A model generated the notes under the pieces. The model searched no databases. It was not told the DNA's origin and saw nothing but the letters and a program-made list of their open reading frames with translations. From contig NZ_FCOG02000031.1 of assembly GCF_001544975.2 (NCBI RefSeq), positions 17,735 through 81,734 on the forward strand: DNA of 64,000 nt, in the 5' to 3' direction. Position 1 is the stretch's first letter; the number at the start of each line of letters is the position of its first letter. The translations under genes and the position numbers were made by a program. This document shows, piece after piece, positions 17,028 to 26,292 of this stretch. This DNA is from Caballeronia arationis. Lineage in GTDB: Bacteria; Pseudomonadota; Gammaproteobacteria; Burkholderiales; Burkholderiaceae.

Positions 17028-17540
17028 TCAGATGGGGCGGGTATCGTCGGGGTCGGCGGCGCGGCGTTGCGGAATCAGCAGCAGGAAGCTCGCCACCGGC
17101 CACAGGAGCGCTTCGACGAAGCCATCGATCAGATAGCCCCAGCCGGGGAAGGCGGCGCCCGTCAGAAGGCGGATCACGAACGGCACGAGGTGCGCCCCGA
17201 CCAGCAGCGGCGCCACGACGAACGCCTGCACCGGCATCGACATCCACAGGACGCGGCGGTGAATCGTAATCGCGCCGTAGGACAGGAGCGTGTAGGCGAG
17301 CGCATGTTCGCCGAGCAGGCTGGCGTTGTGCACGTCCATCAGAAGGCCGAGCATGAACGCGATACCCATGCCGACCTTGCGCGGCTGGTGGACGTTCCAG
17401 AACAGCAGCACGAGCGCGACGACGTCCGGCACCGCGATCATGCGGCCCCACGGCATCAGGTTCAGCAGGAAGGCGGCGGCCAGGCTGAACGTGATGAAAT
17501 ACGGATTGACCGGCTGCAGGATGTATTGCGGCCGGTTCAT
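17028..17540 (-). CDS. mreD: Rod shape-determining protein MreD
   Basis: A 170-residue small polytopic membrane protein of the elongasome. The start is ATG with complement at 17538-17540 (MNRPQYILQPVNPYFI), overlapping the mreC stop by four bases. About five hydrophobic segments are present, with the MreD-typical GRMIAVPDVVALVLLFWNVHQPRKVGMG region and GLLMDVHNASLLGEHALAYT. It links MreC to MreB in the membrane. Longer in-frame ATGs upstream lie inside mreC and are rejected. Confidence 0.93.
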   Translation of the reverse strand: MNRPQYILQPVNPYFITFSLAAAFLLNLMPWGRMIAVPDVVALVLLFWNVHQPRKVGMGIAFMLGLLMDVHNASLLGEHALAYTLLSYGAITIHRRVLWMSMPVQAFVVAPLLVGAHLVPFVIRLLTGAAFPGWGYLIDGFVEALLWPVASFLLLIPQRRAADPDDTRPI

Positions 17541-18664
17541 TGCGCGACTCCCGATGCGGCGCGGGGCAAGTGCGCTTTTCTGCTCTTGTGCGGCGTCGCC
17601 GCGGACGCGGGCTTGGCGGGCGCGGCGGGTGTCGCGGACGCAGGCGTGGCGGGCTTTGCCACAGCCGCGGGCGCCGCGGAAGCGGAAGCCGGGCCGGCGG
17701 GGACGGCCGCGGAAGCCGCGCTTCCCGCTGCCGGAGCCGCGGCCTTCGACGCCTTGCCCTTCTTGCCCTTGGATTCCTTCGCTTCCTTTGCGGCCGCGGC
17801 GGCTTCGATTTCGACCGGATTCGGTGGCACGTTCACGTTGTAGTGCAGCACGAGCAACTGACGCGCACCGCGCACGGGCGCGACCGGCAGGCACACGACG
17901 CGCGCGAACGCCGTATCGGCCTGCTTGTCGACGCGCACGACCTTCGCCACGGCCAGCCCCGGCGGATAGATGCCATCGAGTCCGCTCGTCACGAGCTGGT
18001 CGCCCGCCTGTACGTCGGCGCTGATCGGCACGAAGCGCAGGTCGAGCGTATCGCCCTTGGGCGTGCCGTAGATCACGCTGCGCAGGCCGGTGCGCACGAT
18101 CTGAACCGGCACCGCCTGGTCCTTGTCGGACAGCAGCGTGACTTCCGACTGGAGCGGGAACACGCGCGTGACCTGGCCGATCACGCCGTCTTCGTTCACG
18201 ACCGGCGCGCCGTCCTGGATGCCCTGTTGCGCGCCCTTGCCGATCACGACCTTCTGCGTGAACGGATCGCGCGTGTCGTACTGGACTTCGGCCGGCGTGG
18301 TCTGCGTCGTGGCGCGCGACTGCAGTTGCAGCAGCGCCCGCAGGTGCGTGTTCTCGATGCTCAGCTGCTCGGCGTCGCCGGCCTTGATGGAAAGCTGGAG
18401 GTTCTTGTCGGCGAGCTTCTGGTTCTCGCTGCGCAAGGTCGCGCTGGTGATCGCGAGATCGGTCGCGCCCATGAAGATGTCGCGCGGCACGAGTGCGGCG
18501 CGCTGCAAAGGATAAAGGCCCGCGCCAAGCACGCCCCGGACGATTTCGAGCGTGTTGAAGCGGGCATCGGAGATGAGCAGCGCGAGTGCGAGCACCACGA
18601 AGAAGATCAGCCGCGCGAGCGCAGACGGGCCTTGCTTGAAAAGTGGCGGCGGACTGTATTCCAT
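17537..18664 (-). CDS. mreC: Rod shape-determining protein MreC with a Lys/Ala/Pro-rich tail
   Basis: A 375-residue protein with one N-terminal membrane helix (residues 17-35), a periplasmic coiled coil (about 60-115, SENQKLADKNLQLSIKAGDAEQ region) and the beta-barrel MreC core (KVVIGKGAQQGIQDGAPVV, GVIGQVTRVFP, LLSDKDQAVPVQ, TSGLDGIYPPGLAVAKV). The conserved domain ends near residue 285 (VLHYNVNVPPNPVEI). The last 85 or so residues are low complexity, rich in Ala, Pro, Ser and Lys. It is an organiser that activates PBP2/RodA. It overlaps mreD by 4 bp. Confidence 0.95.
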   Translation of the reverse strand: MEYSPPPLFKQGPSALARLIFFVVLALALLISDARFNTLEIVRGVLGAGLYPLQRAALVPRDIFMGATDLAITSATLRSENQKLADKNLQLSIKAGDAEQLSIENTHLRALLQLQSRATTQTTPAEVQYDTRDPFTQKVVIGKGAQQGIQDGAPVVNEDGVIGQVTRVFPLQSEVTLLSDKDQAVPVQIVRTGLRSVIYGTPKGDTLDLRFVPISADVQAGDQLVTSGLDGIYPPGLAVAKVVRVDKQADTAFARVVCLPVAPVRGARQLLVLHYNVNVPPNPVEIEAAAAAKEAKESKGKKGKASKAAAPAAGSAASAAVPAGPASASAAPAAVAKPATPASATPAAPAKPASAATPHKSRKAHLPRAASGVAQ

Positions 18665-18841
18665 GGTCGGCGCCGAGGGCGTGAGCGGTTGGATCGATGC
18701 TGCAGGTTACGGACTTGTGGCCCGGCCTGCCCTACGCTGTTTCGACAACGGCCCGAACGAGTGCCGGGCCGTGCGAGCGTCGCGTGACGCGGATGCTGCG
18801 TCAGTGCGTCGGGGCGAGCGGAAAAAAGCGCCCCGGCGACC

Positions 18842-19885
18842 TTACTCGTAGGAGAAGATGCTGCCGAGCTTGTCCATGCGCTCGAGCGCCATGCCCGAAC
18901 CGCGCACGACGCACGTCAGCGGATCTTCTGCGACGAGGACCGGCAGGCCGGTTTCTTCCGCGAGCAGGCGGTCGAGGTCGCGCAGGAGCGCGCCGCCGCC
19001 CGTCAGCATCATGCCGCGTTCGGCGATGTCGGCGCCGAGTTCCGGCGGCGTCTGTTCGAGCGCGATTTTCACCGACGACACGATCTGGTTCAGCGGATCG
19101 GTCAGCGCTTCGAGGATTTCATTGCTCGAAATGGTGAAGCTGCGCGGAATGCCTTCGGAGAGATTACGGCCCTTGACTTCCATCTCCTTGACCTCGGAGC
19201 CGGGGAAAGCCGAACCGATTTCCTTCTTGATGGCTTCAGCCGTCTGTTCGCCGATCAGCATGCCGTAGTTGCGGCGGATGTAGTTGACGATGGCTTCGTC
19301 GAACTTGTCGCCGCCAACGCGCACCGAGCCCTTGTACACGATGCCACCGAGCGAGATCACGCCGACTTCCGTCGTGCCGCCGCCGATGTCGACGACCATC
19401 GAGCCGGTTGCTTCCGACACGGGCAGGCCCGCGCCGATCGCAGCAGCCATCGGCTCTTCGATCAGGTACACCTGCGAGGCGCCGGCGCCGTGCGCCGCTT
19501 CCTTGATCGCGCGGCGCTCGACTTGCGTCGAACCGCACGGCACGCAGATGATGATGCGCGGCGAAGGCGAGAACATCCGCGATTCGTGCGCAGTCTTGAT
19601 GAACTGCTTGATCATCTGCTCGGTGACGGTGAAGTCGGCGATCACGCCGTCCTTCATCGGGCGGATCGCCTCGATGTTGCCCGGCACCTTGCCGAGCATC
19701 TGTTTTGCTTCCTTGCCGACGGCCTGAATTGTCTTCTTGCCGTTCGGGCCGCCTTCCTGGCGAATGGATACCACTGAAGGCTCGTCAAGGACAATGCCCT
19801 TGCCGCGCATGTAGATCAGCGTGTTGGCGGTACCGAGATCAATCGCCAGGTCGTTGGAAAAGTAGCTGCGCAAAAAACCGAACAT
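18842..19885 (-). CDS. mreB: Actin-like cell-shape protein MreB
   Basis: A 347-residue bacterial actin that forms membrane-associated filaments guiding lateral wall synthesis. The N-terminus MFGFLRSYFSNDLAIDLGTANTLIY carries the phosphate-1 ATP-binding loop; DIGGGTTEVGVIS is phosphate 2; TGGGALLRDLDRLL is the adenosine motif. Full length. It is the first gene of the leftward mre-mrd operon; the 177-bp gap to mreC contains an 8-bp inverted repeat (GGCCCGGC / GCCGGGCC) and a GC-rich imperfect hairpin with a T6 run on the coding strand, possibly a partial terminator that raises mreB expression over mreCD. Confidence 0.97.
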   Translation of the reverse strand: MFGFLRSYFSNDLAIDLGTANTLIYMRGKGIVLDEPSVVSIRQEGGPNGKKTIQAVGKEAKQMLGKVPGNIEAIRPMKDGVIADFTVTEQMIKQFIKTAHESRMFSPSPRIIICVPCGSTQVERRAIKEAAHGAGASQVYLIEEPMAAAIGAGLPVSEATGSMVVDIGGGTTEVGVISLGGIVYKGSVRVGGDKFDEAIVNYIRRNYGMLIGEQTAEAIKKEIGSAFPGSEVKEMEVKGRNLSEGIPRSFTISSNEILEALTDPLNQIVSSVKIALEQTPPELGADIAERGMMLTGGGALLRDLDRLLAEETGLPVLVAEDPLTCVVRGSGMALERMDKLGSIFSYE

Positions 19886-20272
19886 TCAAAAATCCTGTCT
19901 CGCTGGGAGCCGTGCCTCGCTTCGAGCGCCTGGGACGGCAGCGGAAAAATAACAGTTTGCAGGCAGCGAAGGATGTGTCACCGCGAAGTGCAATACTGCG
20001 AAGAAATCTACCGGGGGAAAGGGACAAACCTCGCAAACGTTTCTCGCGAAAGCTGATTTCGGGAGAAGCTTGCCGGCCGCTCGATCCGGAGTTGGTTGGA
20101 ACGCGTAATGATACCTTATAATTTTGGAGTATCTATAGGATTTGGACGGTACTTTTTGCCGTCATCAGACCCGTTTTCATGGTCTCCTTGGTGGCTCCTT
20201 TCCGTGACGTAACTCCCTGTCCCGTCGAATGTTTTCGCTTTCGTGACAGTTCAAGCTTTCTCCGGTGATCGA
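19886..20272. other. Divergent regulatory region between mreB and gatC
   Basis: A 387-bp gap without a convincing gene. An AT-rich core (about 20100-20160) holds rightward TATAAT at 20117-20122 with TTGGTT/TTGGAA 15-19 bp upstream, a likely gatC promoter that leaves a leader of about 140 nt. The same AT-rich patch can serve the leftward mreB promoter. No riboswitch or attenuator that I recognise. Confidence 0.55.
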
Positions 20273-20572
20273 ATGTCTTTGACCCTGACCGATGTAAAAC
20301 GCATTGCGCACCTCGCGCGCCTCGAATTGCCCGAGCAGGAGGCCGAGCCGACGCTCGCGCGTCTGAACGATTTCTTCGGGCTCGTCGAGCAGATGCAGGC
20401 CGTCGATACCGCCGGCATCGAGCCGCTCGCGCATCCGATCGAGCAGATCGAAGAGGTGGCGCTGCGTCTGCGAAACGACGCAGTTACAGAGCAGGTAAAC
20501 CGCGAAGAGTTCCAGCGTTCTGCGCCCGCCGTGCAGGAGGGGCTCTATCTCGTGCCGAAGGTGATCGAATAG
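20273..20572 (+). CDS. gatC: Asp/Glu-tRNA amidotransferase subunit C
   Basis: A 99-residue linker subunit of the GatCAB amidotransferase, which converts Glu-tRNA(Gln) and Asp-tRNA(Asn) to Gln-/Asn-tRNA. The sequence MSLTLTDVKRIAHLARLELPE, the ..FFGLVEQMQAVDT.. region and the LRNDAVTE..NREEFQRSAPAVQEGLYLVPKVIE C-terminus are typical GatC. The start is ATG 20273; the ATG at 20243 adds 10 unconserved residues. It heads the gatC-gatA-gatB operon. Confidence 0.95.
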   Translation: MSLTLTDVKRIAHLARLELPEQEAEPTLARLNDFFGLVEQMQAVDTAGIEPLAHPIEQIEEVALRLRNDAVTEQVNREEFQRSAPAVQEGLYLVPKVIE

Positions 20573-20669
20573 GCGCTGTCGTCGCGACCGCTGCTCAGGT
20601 TGCAACACCGATCACGAGACAAGTCACGGTGCGCGTCGAAAACGACGCTGCGCCCATCAGGAAATTGCA

Positions 20670-22157
20670 ATGCATCAGAAAAGTTTGACCGAACTGCGCG
20701 CTGCGCTCGACGCGAAGGAAATCTCCGCCGTCGAACTCGCGCAGGTGTACCTGCAGCGCATCGAAGCCGCTAAGGAGCTGAACGCCTTCATCAGCGTCGA
20801 CCGCGATCTCACGCTCCTCCAGGCGAAGGCCGCCGACGAGCGCCTCGCGAAGGGCGATGCCGGCCCGCTCACCGGCCTGCCGATCGCGCACAAGGACGTG
20901 TTTGTCACTCGCGGCTGGCCGTCGACGGCGGGATCGAAGATGCTCGAAAACTACGCGAGCCCGTTCGATGCGACCGTCGTCGACCGCTTGAGCCGGGCGG
21001 GCATGGTCTGCCTCGGCAAGACCAACATGGACGAATTCGCGATGGGTTCGTCGAACGAGAATTCGCACTTCGGCGCGGTGAAGAATCCGTGGGACCTGAA
21101 GGCCGTTCCGGGCGGCTCGTCGGGCGGATCGGCCGCGGCCGTCGCCGCGCGCCTCGCGCCCGTCGCGACCGGCACCGACACCGGCGGCTCGATTCGCCAG
21201 CCCGCGTCGTTCACCGGCATCACCGGCATCAAGCCGACTTACGGCCGCGTGTCGCGCTACGGGATGATCGCGTTCGCGTCGTCACTCGATCAGGGCGGCC
21301 CGATGGCGCAGACCGCCGCCGATTGCGCGACGCTGCTCAACGCGATCGCCTCGTTCGACGAGCGCGATTCCACCAGCCTGCAACGCGACGACGAAGACTA
21401 CACGCGCTATCTCGGCCAGCACTGGTCGGGCGACGATGCGGCCAGGCCGCTCGCCGGGCTGCGCATCGGCATGCCGAAGGAATACTTTGGCGCGGGCCTC
21501 GCCGGCGACGTGCGCGCTGCCATCGACGCCGCGCTCAAGCAATACGAAGCGCTCGGCGCGACGCTCGTCGAGGTGTCGCTGCCGAAGACCGAACTGTCGA
21601 TTCCTGTGTACTACGTGATCGCGCCGGCGGAAGCTTCGTCGAACCTGTCGCGTTTCGATGGCGTGCGCTACGGCCACCGGGCGGCGCAGTACGGCGACCT
21701 GCTCGACATGTACAAGAAGTCGCGCGCGGAAGGCTTCGGCCCGGAAGTGAAGCGCCGGATTCTGGTCGGAACGTACGTGCTGTCGCACGGCTACTACGAC
21801 GCGTACTACCTGCAGGCGCAGAAGATCCGTCGCATCATCGCGCGCGACTTCCAGGAAGCCTTCAGCCATTGCGACGTCATCATGGGACCGGTCGCGCCGA
21901 CGGTCGCGTGGAATCTCGGCGAGAAGGCCGACGATCCGGTCCAGATGTATCTCGCCGATATCTACACGCTCTCCACGAGCCTCGCGGGGCTGCCCGGCAT
22001 GAGCATTCCGTGCGGCTTCGGCGCCGGCGCGAACGCGCAGCGGCCGGTCGGCTTGCAGATTGTCGGCAACTATTTCAACGAAGCCCGGATGCTCCAGGTC
22101 GCCGACGCGTTCCAGCGCGCGACCGACTGGCATCGCAAAGCACCGGCGGGGGTATGA
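20670..22157 (+). CDS. gatA: Asp/Glu-tRNA amidotransferase subunit A
   Basis: A 495-residue amidase-signature enzyme that releases ammonia from glutamine for transamidation. The Ser-cisSer-Lys triad is visible: Lys75 (PIAHKDVF), Ser150 in the Gly/Ser-rich GGSSGGSAAAVAA, and nucleophile Ser174 (TDTGGSIRQP). Full length, with the C-terminal LPGMSIPCGF and GLQIVGNYF motifs. It starts 97 bp after gatC; its stop overlaps gatB by 4 bp (ATGA). Confidence 0.97.
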   Translation: MHQKSLTELRAALDAKEISAVELAQVYLQRIEAAKELNAFISVDRDLTLLQAKAADERLAKGDAGPLTGLPIAHKDVFVTRGWPSTAGSKMLENYASPFDATVVDRLSRAGMVCLGKTNMDEFAMGSSNENSHFGAVKNPWDLKAVPGGSSGGSAAAVAARLAPVATGTDTGGSIRQPASFTGITGIKPTYGRVSRYGMIAFASSLDQGGPMAQTAADCATLLNAIASFDERDSTSLQRDDEDYTRYLGQHWSGDDAARPLAGLRIGMPKEYFGAGLAGDVRAAIDAALKQYEALGATLVEVSLPKTELSIPVYYVIAPAEASSNLSRFDGVRYGHRAAQYGDLLDMYKKSRAEGFGPEVKRRILVGTYVLSHGYYDAYYLQAQKIRRIIARDFQEAFSHCDVIMGPVAPTVAWNLGEKADDPVQMYLADIYTLSTSLAGLPGMSIPCGFGAGANAQRPVGLQIVGNYFNEARMLQVADAFQRATDWHRKAPAGV

Positions 22158-23629
22158 GCATGCAGTGGGAAGTCGTAATCGGTCTCGAGACGCACGCGCA
22201 GTTGTCGACCGTCTCCAAGATTTTCTCGGGCGCGGCCACGCAATTCGGCGCTGCGCCGAACACGCAGGCGTGCCCCGTCGATCTCGCGCTGCCGGGCGTG
22301 CTGCCGGTGGCGAACCGCGGCGCCGTCGAGCGCGCGATCCGCTTCGGCCTCGCGATCGGCGCACATATCGCGCCGCGCAGCGTCTTCGCGCGCAAGAACT
22401 ACTTCTATCCGGATCTGCCGAAGGGCTATCAGATCAGCCAGTACGAGATTCCGGTCGTGCAGGGCGGCACGCTGACGATTCAGGTTCCGGCCAACGAGAA
22501 GGCAGGCAAGGAAGCGTACGAGAAAACCGTCAACCTGACGCGCGCGCATCTCGAGGAAGACGCCGGCAAGTCGCTGCATGAAGACTTCGCGAACATGACC
22601 GGCATCGACCTGAACCGCGCCGGCACGCCGCTGCTCGAAATCGTCACCGAACCGGAGATGCGTTCTGCCGCCGAAGCGGTCGCGTATGCGAAGGCGCTGC
22701 ACGGGCTCGTCGTGTGGCTCGGCATCTGCGACGGCAACATGCAGGAAGGCTCGTTCCGTTGTGACGCGAACGTCTCCGTGCGGCCGGTCGGGCAGGCGGA
22801 ATTCGGCACCCGCGCCGAGATCAAGAACCTGAACTCGTTTCGCTTTCTCGAGGAGGCGATCCAGTACGAAGTGCGCCGCCAGATCGAGCTGATCGAGGAC
22901 GGCGGAACCGTCGTGCAGGAAACGCGTCTCTACGACCCGAACAAGCGCGAAACACGTTCGATGCGCAGCAAGGAAGATGCGCACGACTACCGGTATTTTC
23001 CCGACCCCGACCTGATGCCGCTCGTCATCGATCACGACTGGGTGAACCGCGTGAAGAGCGGGATGCCCGAACTGCCGGAAGCAATGCAGTCGCGCTTCGT
23101 CGAGCAATACGGTCTCACGCGCTACGACGCGGCGGGGCTCACGTCGTCGAAGGCGATGGCGGCTTACTATGAAGCGCTGGTCCAGAAGGCCGGCGCGGCG
23201 CAGGCGAAGGTCGCGGCGAACTGGCTGATGGGCGACGTCTCCGCGCAACTGAATCGCGAATCGCTCGACATCGCGGAGTCGCCGGTTTCGGCGGCGCAAC
23301 TCGCCCTGATCGTGCAGCGCATCGCGGACGGCACCATCTCCAACAAGATCGCGAAGGACATTTTCCAGGCGATCTGGGAAGAGAAGGCCACGGACGAAGG
23401 CGCCGCCGATCGCATCATCGAGGCGAAAGGGCTGAAGCAGATTTCGGACACCGGCGCGCTCGAAGCGATCATCGACGAAGTGCTCGCGGCGAACCAGAAG
23501 TCGGTCGAGGAATTCCGCGCGGGCAAGGAAAAGGCGTTCAACGCGCTGATCGGCCAGGCCATGAAGGCGACCAAGGGCAAGGCGAATCCGCAGCAGGTCA
23601 ACGAGCTTTTGAAGAAGAAACTATCCTGA
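22154..23629 (+). CDS. gatB: Asp/Glu-tRNA amidotransferase subunit B
   Basis: A 491-residue subunit carrying the kinase/amidotransferase active site and the tRNA-binding tail. Motifs: WEVVIGLETHAQL, the ARKNYFYPDLPKGYQISQYE signature, DLNRAGTPLLEIVTEPE and IKNLNSFRF, then the YqeY-like C-terminal helical domain ending NPQQVNELLKKKLS. The start ATG 22154 overlaps the gatA stop; ATG 22160 (MQWEVVIG) is an equally good alternative. A strong terminator follows at 23653-23697. Confidence 0.97.
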   Translation: MSMQWEVVIGLETHAQLSTVSKIFSGAATQFGAAPNTQACPVDLALPGVLPVANRGAVERAIRFGLAIGAHIAPRSVFARKNYFYPDLPKGYQISQYEIPVVQGGTLTIQVPANEKAGKEAYEKTVNLTRAHLEEDAGKSLHEDFANMTGIDLNRAGTPLLEIVTEPEMRSAAEAVAYAKALHGLVVWLGICDGNMQEGSFRCDANVSVRPVGQAEFGTRAEIKNLNSFRFLEEAIQYEVRRQIELIEDGGTVVQETRLYDPNKRETRSMRSKEDAHDYRYFPDPDLMPLVIDHDWVNRVKSGMPELPEAMQSRFVEQYGLTRYDAAGLTSSKAMAAYYEALVQKAGAAQAKVAANWLMGDVSAQLNRESLDIAESPVSAAQLALIVQRIADGTISNKIAKDIFQAIWEEKATDEGAADRIIEAKGLKQISDTGALEAIIDEVLAANQKSVEEFRAGKEKAFNALIGQAMKATKGKANPQQVNELLKKKLS

Positions 23630-23652
23630 TAGCCTTCTGAGCGTGTGTGACG

Positions 23653-23697
23653 AACGGGCTGTTGCCGGTCTAGCCTGGCAGCAGCCCGTTTCCTTTT
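23653..23697 (+). terminator. Terminator after gatCAB
   Basis: A 14-bp stem (AACGGGCTGTTGCC with GGCAGCAGCCCGTT, one G-T pair), 10-base loop, tail TCCTTTT. The tail runs directly into the ribosome-binding site of the next gene. Confidence 0.88.
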
Positions 23698-23707
23698 GGA
23701 GCGCGAT

Positions 23708-24547
23708 GTGGCAAAAAAACCCGATCTCGACGATTTCCGCGTGCCGTTCTTCGACGGCGACAAGAAGCTCAAGCCATTCGACCTGAATTCGGTCGATCCC
23801 GGCGCCAAGATGTTCTCGGCTGGATCGAAGGAACTGGATCGCGTGCGGCTGTCGGAGATCAGCGCCGCGCTCGACGAACTGCAGGAGAAACTGCATGCGC
23901 AGCGGCGCCAGCGCGTGCTGCTCGTGCTGCAGGGCATGGATACGAGCGGCAAGGACGGTACGATCCGCGCCGTCTTCCACGAAGTCGATCCGCTCGGCCT
24001 GCGGATCGTGCCGTTCAGGGCGCCGAGCGAGCGCGAAGCCGCGCACGATTTCCTCTGGCGCATCCACGCGCAGGCGCCGATGGCGGGCGAGCTCTGCGTA
24101 TTCAACCGCAGCCATTACGAAGACGTGCTCGTGCCGCGCGTGCTGAAGCTGATCGACGGCGACGAATGTGAGCGCCGTTACCGGCACATTCGCGAGTTCG
24201 AAGCGCTGCTCGCGGACACCGGCACGACGATTGTCAAATGCTTCCTGCACATCTCGAAGGACGAGCAGCGCGCGCGCCTGCAGGCGCGAATCGACGATCC
24301 GACCAAGCACTGGAAGTTCGACGCCTCCGACCTCGAAGCCCGCAAGCAATGGGACGACTATCAGCAGGCGTATTCGGTGGCGCTCGGCGCGACATCGACC
24401 GAATACGCGTCGTGGTACATCATCCCGGGCGATTCGAAGACACATCGCAACGTGATGGTCGCCGAACTGCTGCTGCGCACGCTGCACGGGCTGGAGCTCG
24501 AATTTCCGCCGGCGAAGGAGTCGCTCAAGGGCGTCGAGGTCGAATGA
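23708..24547 (+). CDS. Polyphosphate kinase 2 family protein (PPK2)
   Basis: A 279-residue PPK2-type polyphosphate:nucleotide phosphotransferase, which uses polyphosphate to phosphorylate nucleoside mono- or diphosphates. Walker A is GMDTSGKD (residues 76-83), Walker B/lid is FNRSHYEDVLV, and the C-terminal part has DSKTHRNVMVAELLLR. This is the single-domain class I-like form. The start is GTG 23708 with GGAG 7 nt upstream; a TTG at 23696 would overlap the terminator. The nucleotide preference (ADP/GDP against AMP) cannot be read by eye. It is 31 bp upstream of the exonuclease III gene. Confidence 0.92.
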   Translation: MAKKPDLDDFRVPFFDGDKKLKPFDLNSVDPGAKMFSAGSKELDRVRLSEISAALDELQEKLHAQRRQRVLLVLQGMDTSGKDGTIRAVFHEVDPLGLRIVPFRAPSEREAAHDFLWRIHAQAPMAGELCVFNRSHYEDVLVPRVLKLIDGDECERRYRHIREFEALLADTGTTIVKCFLHISKDEQRARLQARIDDPTKHWKFDASDLEARKQWDDYQQAYSVALGATSTEYASWYIIPGDSKTHRNVMVAELLLRTLHGLELEFPPAKESLKGVEVE

Positions 24548-24578
24548 ACCGCAATCCATCAAAACAAAAGGAAGGACT

Positions 24579-25358
24579 ATGTTTCGCGTGATTACCGCCA
24601 ATCTGAACGGCATCCGCTCGGCCGCCCGGAAAGGCTTCTTCGACTGGTTCGGCGAACAGAGCGCGGACGTCGTCTGCGTGCAGGAAATCAAGTGCTCGCA
24701 GGACGATCTCACGCCCGAGTTCCTCGCGCCGCACGGCTTTCAGGGCTATTTCCAGCACGCGGTGAAGAAGGGCTACAGCGGCGCCGGACTCTACACGCGG
24801 CACGAACCGGACGACGTGGTCATCGGCTTCGGCAGCAACGAGTTCGACCCGGAAGGGCGCTATGTCGAAGCGCGTTTCGGCAAGCTCTCGGTGGTGTCGG
24901 TTTATGTGCCGTCGGGTTCGAGCGGCGACGAGCGCCAGCAGGCCAAGTACCGCTTCATGGACGAGTTCATGCCGCATCTGGCGGAACTATCGAAGGAGCG
25001 TGAAGTGATCCTGTGCGGCGACGTCAACATCGTCCACAAGGAAATCGATATCAAGAACTGGAAGAGCAACCAGAAGAACTCGGGTTGCCTGCCGGAGGAA
25101 CGCGAGTGGCTGACGAAGCTATTCGACGACGTCGGCTACGTCGACGTGTTTCGCACACTCGACTCGCGTCCCGAGCAGTACACGTGGTGGAGCAATCGCG
25201 GACAAGCCTACGCGAAGAACGTCGGGTGGCGTATCGACTATCAGATCGCGACGGCCGAAGTCGCCGCGACGGCGAAGTCGACGTCGGTGTATCGCGAAGT
25301 CAAGTTCAGCGACCACGCGCCGCTGACGGTCGACTACGACTGGACAGTGAAGAAGTGA
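24579..25358 (+). CDS. xth: Exodeoxyribonuclease III
   Basis: A 259-residue apurinic/apyrimidinic endonuclease and 3' exonuclease of the ExoIII/APE1 fold, acting in base-excision repair. Motifs in order: ITANLNGIRSA, VCVQEIKC (metal Glu), KKGYSGAGLYTR, CGDVNIVHKEIDIKNW (catalytic Asp/Asn), WWSNRG, WRIDYQ and SDHAPLTVDY (general-base Asp-His). Full length. It ends one base before the converging M48 protease gene. Confidence 0.95.
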   Translation: MFRVITANLNGIRSAARKGFFDWFGEQSADVVCVQEIKCSQDDLTPEFLAPHGFQGYFQHAVKKGYSGAGLYTRHEPDDVVIGFGSNEFDPEGRYVEARFGKLSVVSVYVPSGSSGDERQQAKYRFMDEFMPHLAELSKEREVILCGDVNIVHKEIDIKNWKSNQKNSGCLPEEREWLTKLFDDVGYVDVFRTLDSRPEQYTWWSNRGQAYAKNVGWRIDYQIATAEVAATAKSTSVYREVKFSDHAPLTVDYDWTVKK

Positions 25359-25359
25359 A

Positions 25360-26292
25360 TCAGCGGCCGGTCTTTTTGAACCGGCCGAGTCCGGCGTAGT
25401 TCGGCAACTGGTCGATCGTCTTGCCGACGGCCTTGGCATACAGCGGCATCATGTCCGGCATGCGCTTCAACAAGTCCTGCCGGCGGTCCGACCCGTAGGG
25501 ATGCATCCAGATGAAGCCGTTGTCAGAGCGGCGCGTCGCCGAGTCGATCTTGTTCCACAGCGTGATGGCGGCGCGCGGATCGTAGCCCGCGCGCGACGCG
25601 ATCTCGCTGCCGATCACGTCGGCTTCGGTTTCGTCGGCGGGTGAATAGCGCATCGCCAGCAACTGTTCGCCGATACCCAGTTGCGTCGAACCCAGATCGA
25701 CGAAACCAAAGAGCTGCGGCACCGTGCCCGAGCCCAACTGCGCGGCCTGCTGGCGGCCTAGCCGCTCGCGCGAATGCTCGCGCAGCGCGTGCGCGATCTC
25801 GTGGCCGGCCATCATGCCGATTTCATTGTCGTTCAGGCGCAGCTTGTCGATCAGCCCGCTGTAGATCACGATCTTGCCGCCCGGCAGGCAATACATGCGG
25901 ATCTCGTTCGACTTGACGACGTTGATCTCCCACTTCCAGTGCTTCGAGCGGTCGTTCCATTTCAGCGCGAACGGAATCTCGTGATTCACGATGTCGCGCG
26001 TGCGCTTGACGAGCGCATTGTCGTCGCCGAGCAGGGTCTTGTTGTGCTCTGCCTCGCGCACGATCTGCGCGTATTCCTGCGCGGCCTGCTGCTCGAGCGT
26101 CGCCGAGGGAATCAGGTTGCGAAAGAGCGCGGCATTGCCGAAGCGGATCTGGTTGTCCGGCGCCGTATAAGGCGGCGGGACGCGCTGGGCGTCCTGCGCT
26201 TCGGGCGCATCGGCGGCGAAAGAGGACGCTGACGCGAGCGTCAGCGAGGAAAAGACGAGCAGGGCGGCGCGGATCGGAACGTGCACCGTCAT
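25360..26292 (-). CDS. Exported M48-family metalloprotease
   Basis: A 310-residue protein with a signal peptide (residues 1-27, SASSFAAD cleavage region) and a zincin domain with HEIAH at residues 164-168 (GHEIAHALREH) and a downstream metal Glu in the ETEADVIGSEIA segment. It resembles the catalytic domain of periplasmic quality-control proteases such as LoiP/BepA but lacks an obvious TPR domain. Substrates are unknown; outer-membrane protein or lipoprotein quality control is inferred. Its start overlaps the stop of the upstream permease gene by four bases, so the two are co-translated. Confidence 0.9.
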   Translation of the reverse strand: MTVHVPIRAALLVFSSLTLASASSFAADAPEAQDAQRVPPPYTAPDNQIRFGNAALFRNLIPSATLEQQAAQEYAQIVREAEHNKTLLGDDNALVKRTRDIVNHEIPFALKWNDRSKHWKWEINVVKSNEIRMYCLPGGKIVIYSGLIDKLRLNDNEIGMMAGHEIAHALREHSRERLGRQQAAQLGSGTVPQLFGFVDLGSTQLGIGEQLLAMRYSPADETEADVIGSEIASRAGYDPRAAITLWNKIDSATRRSDNGFIWMHPYGSDRRQDLLKRMPDMMPLYAKAVGKTIDQLPNYAGLGRFKKTGR

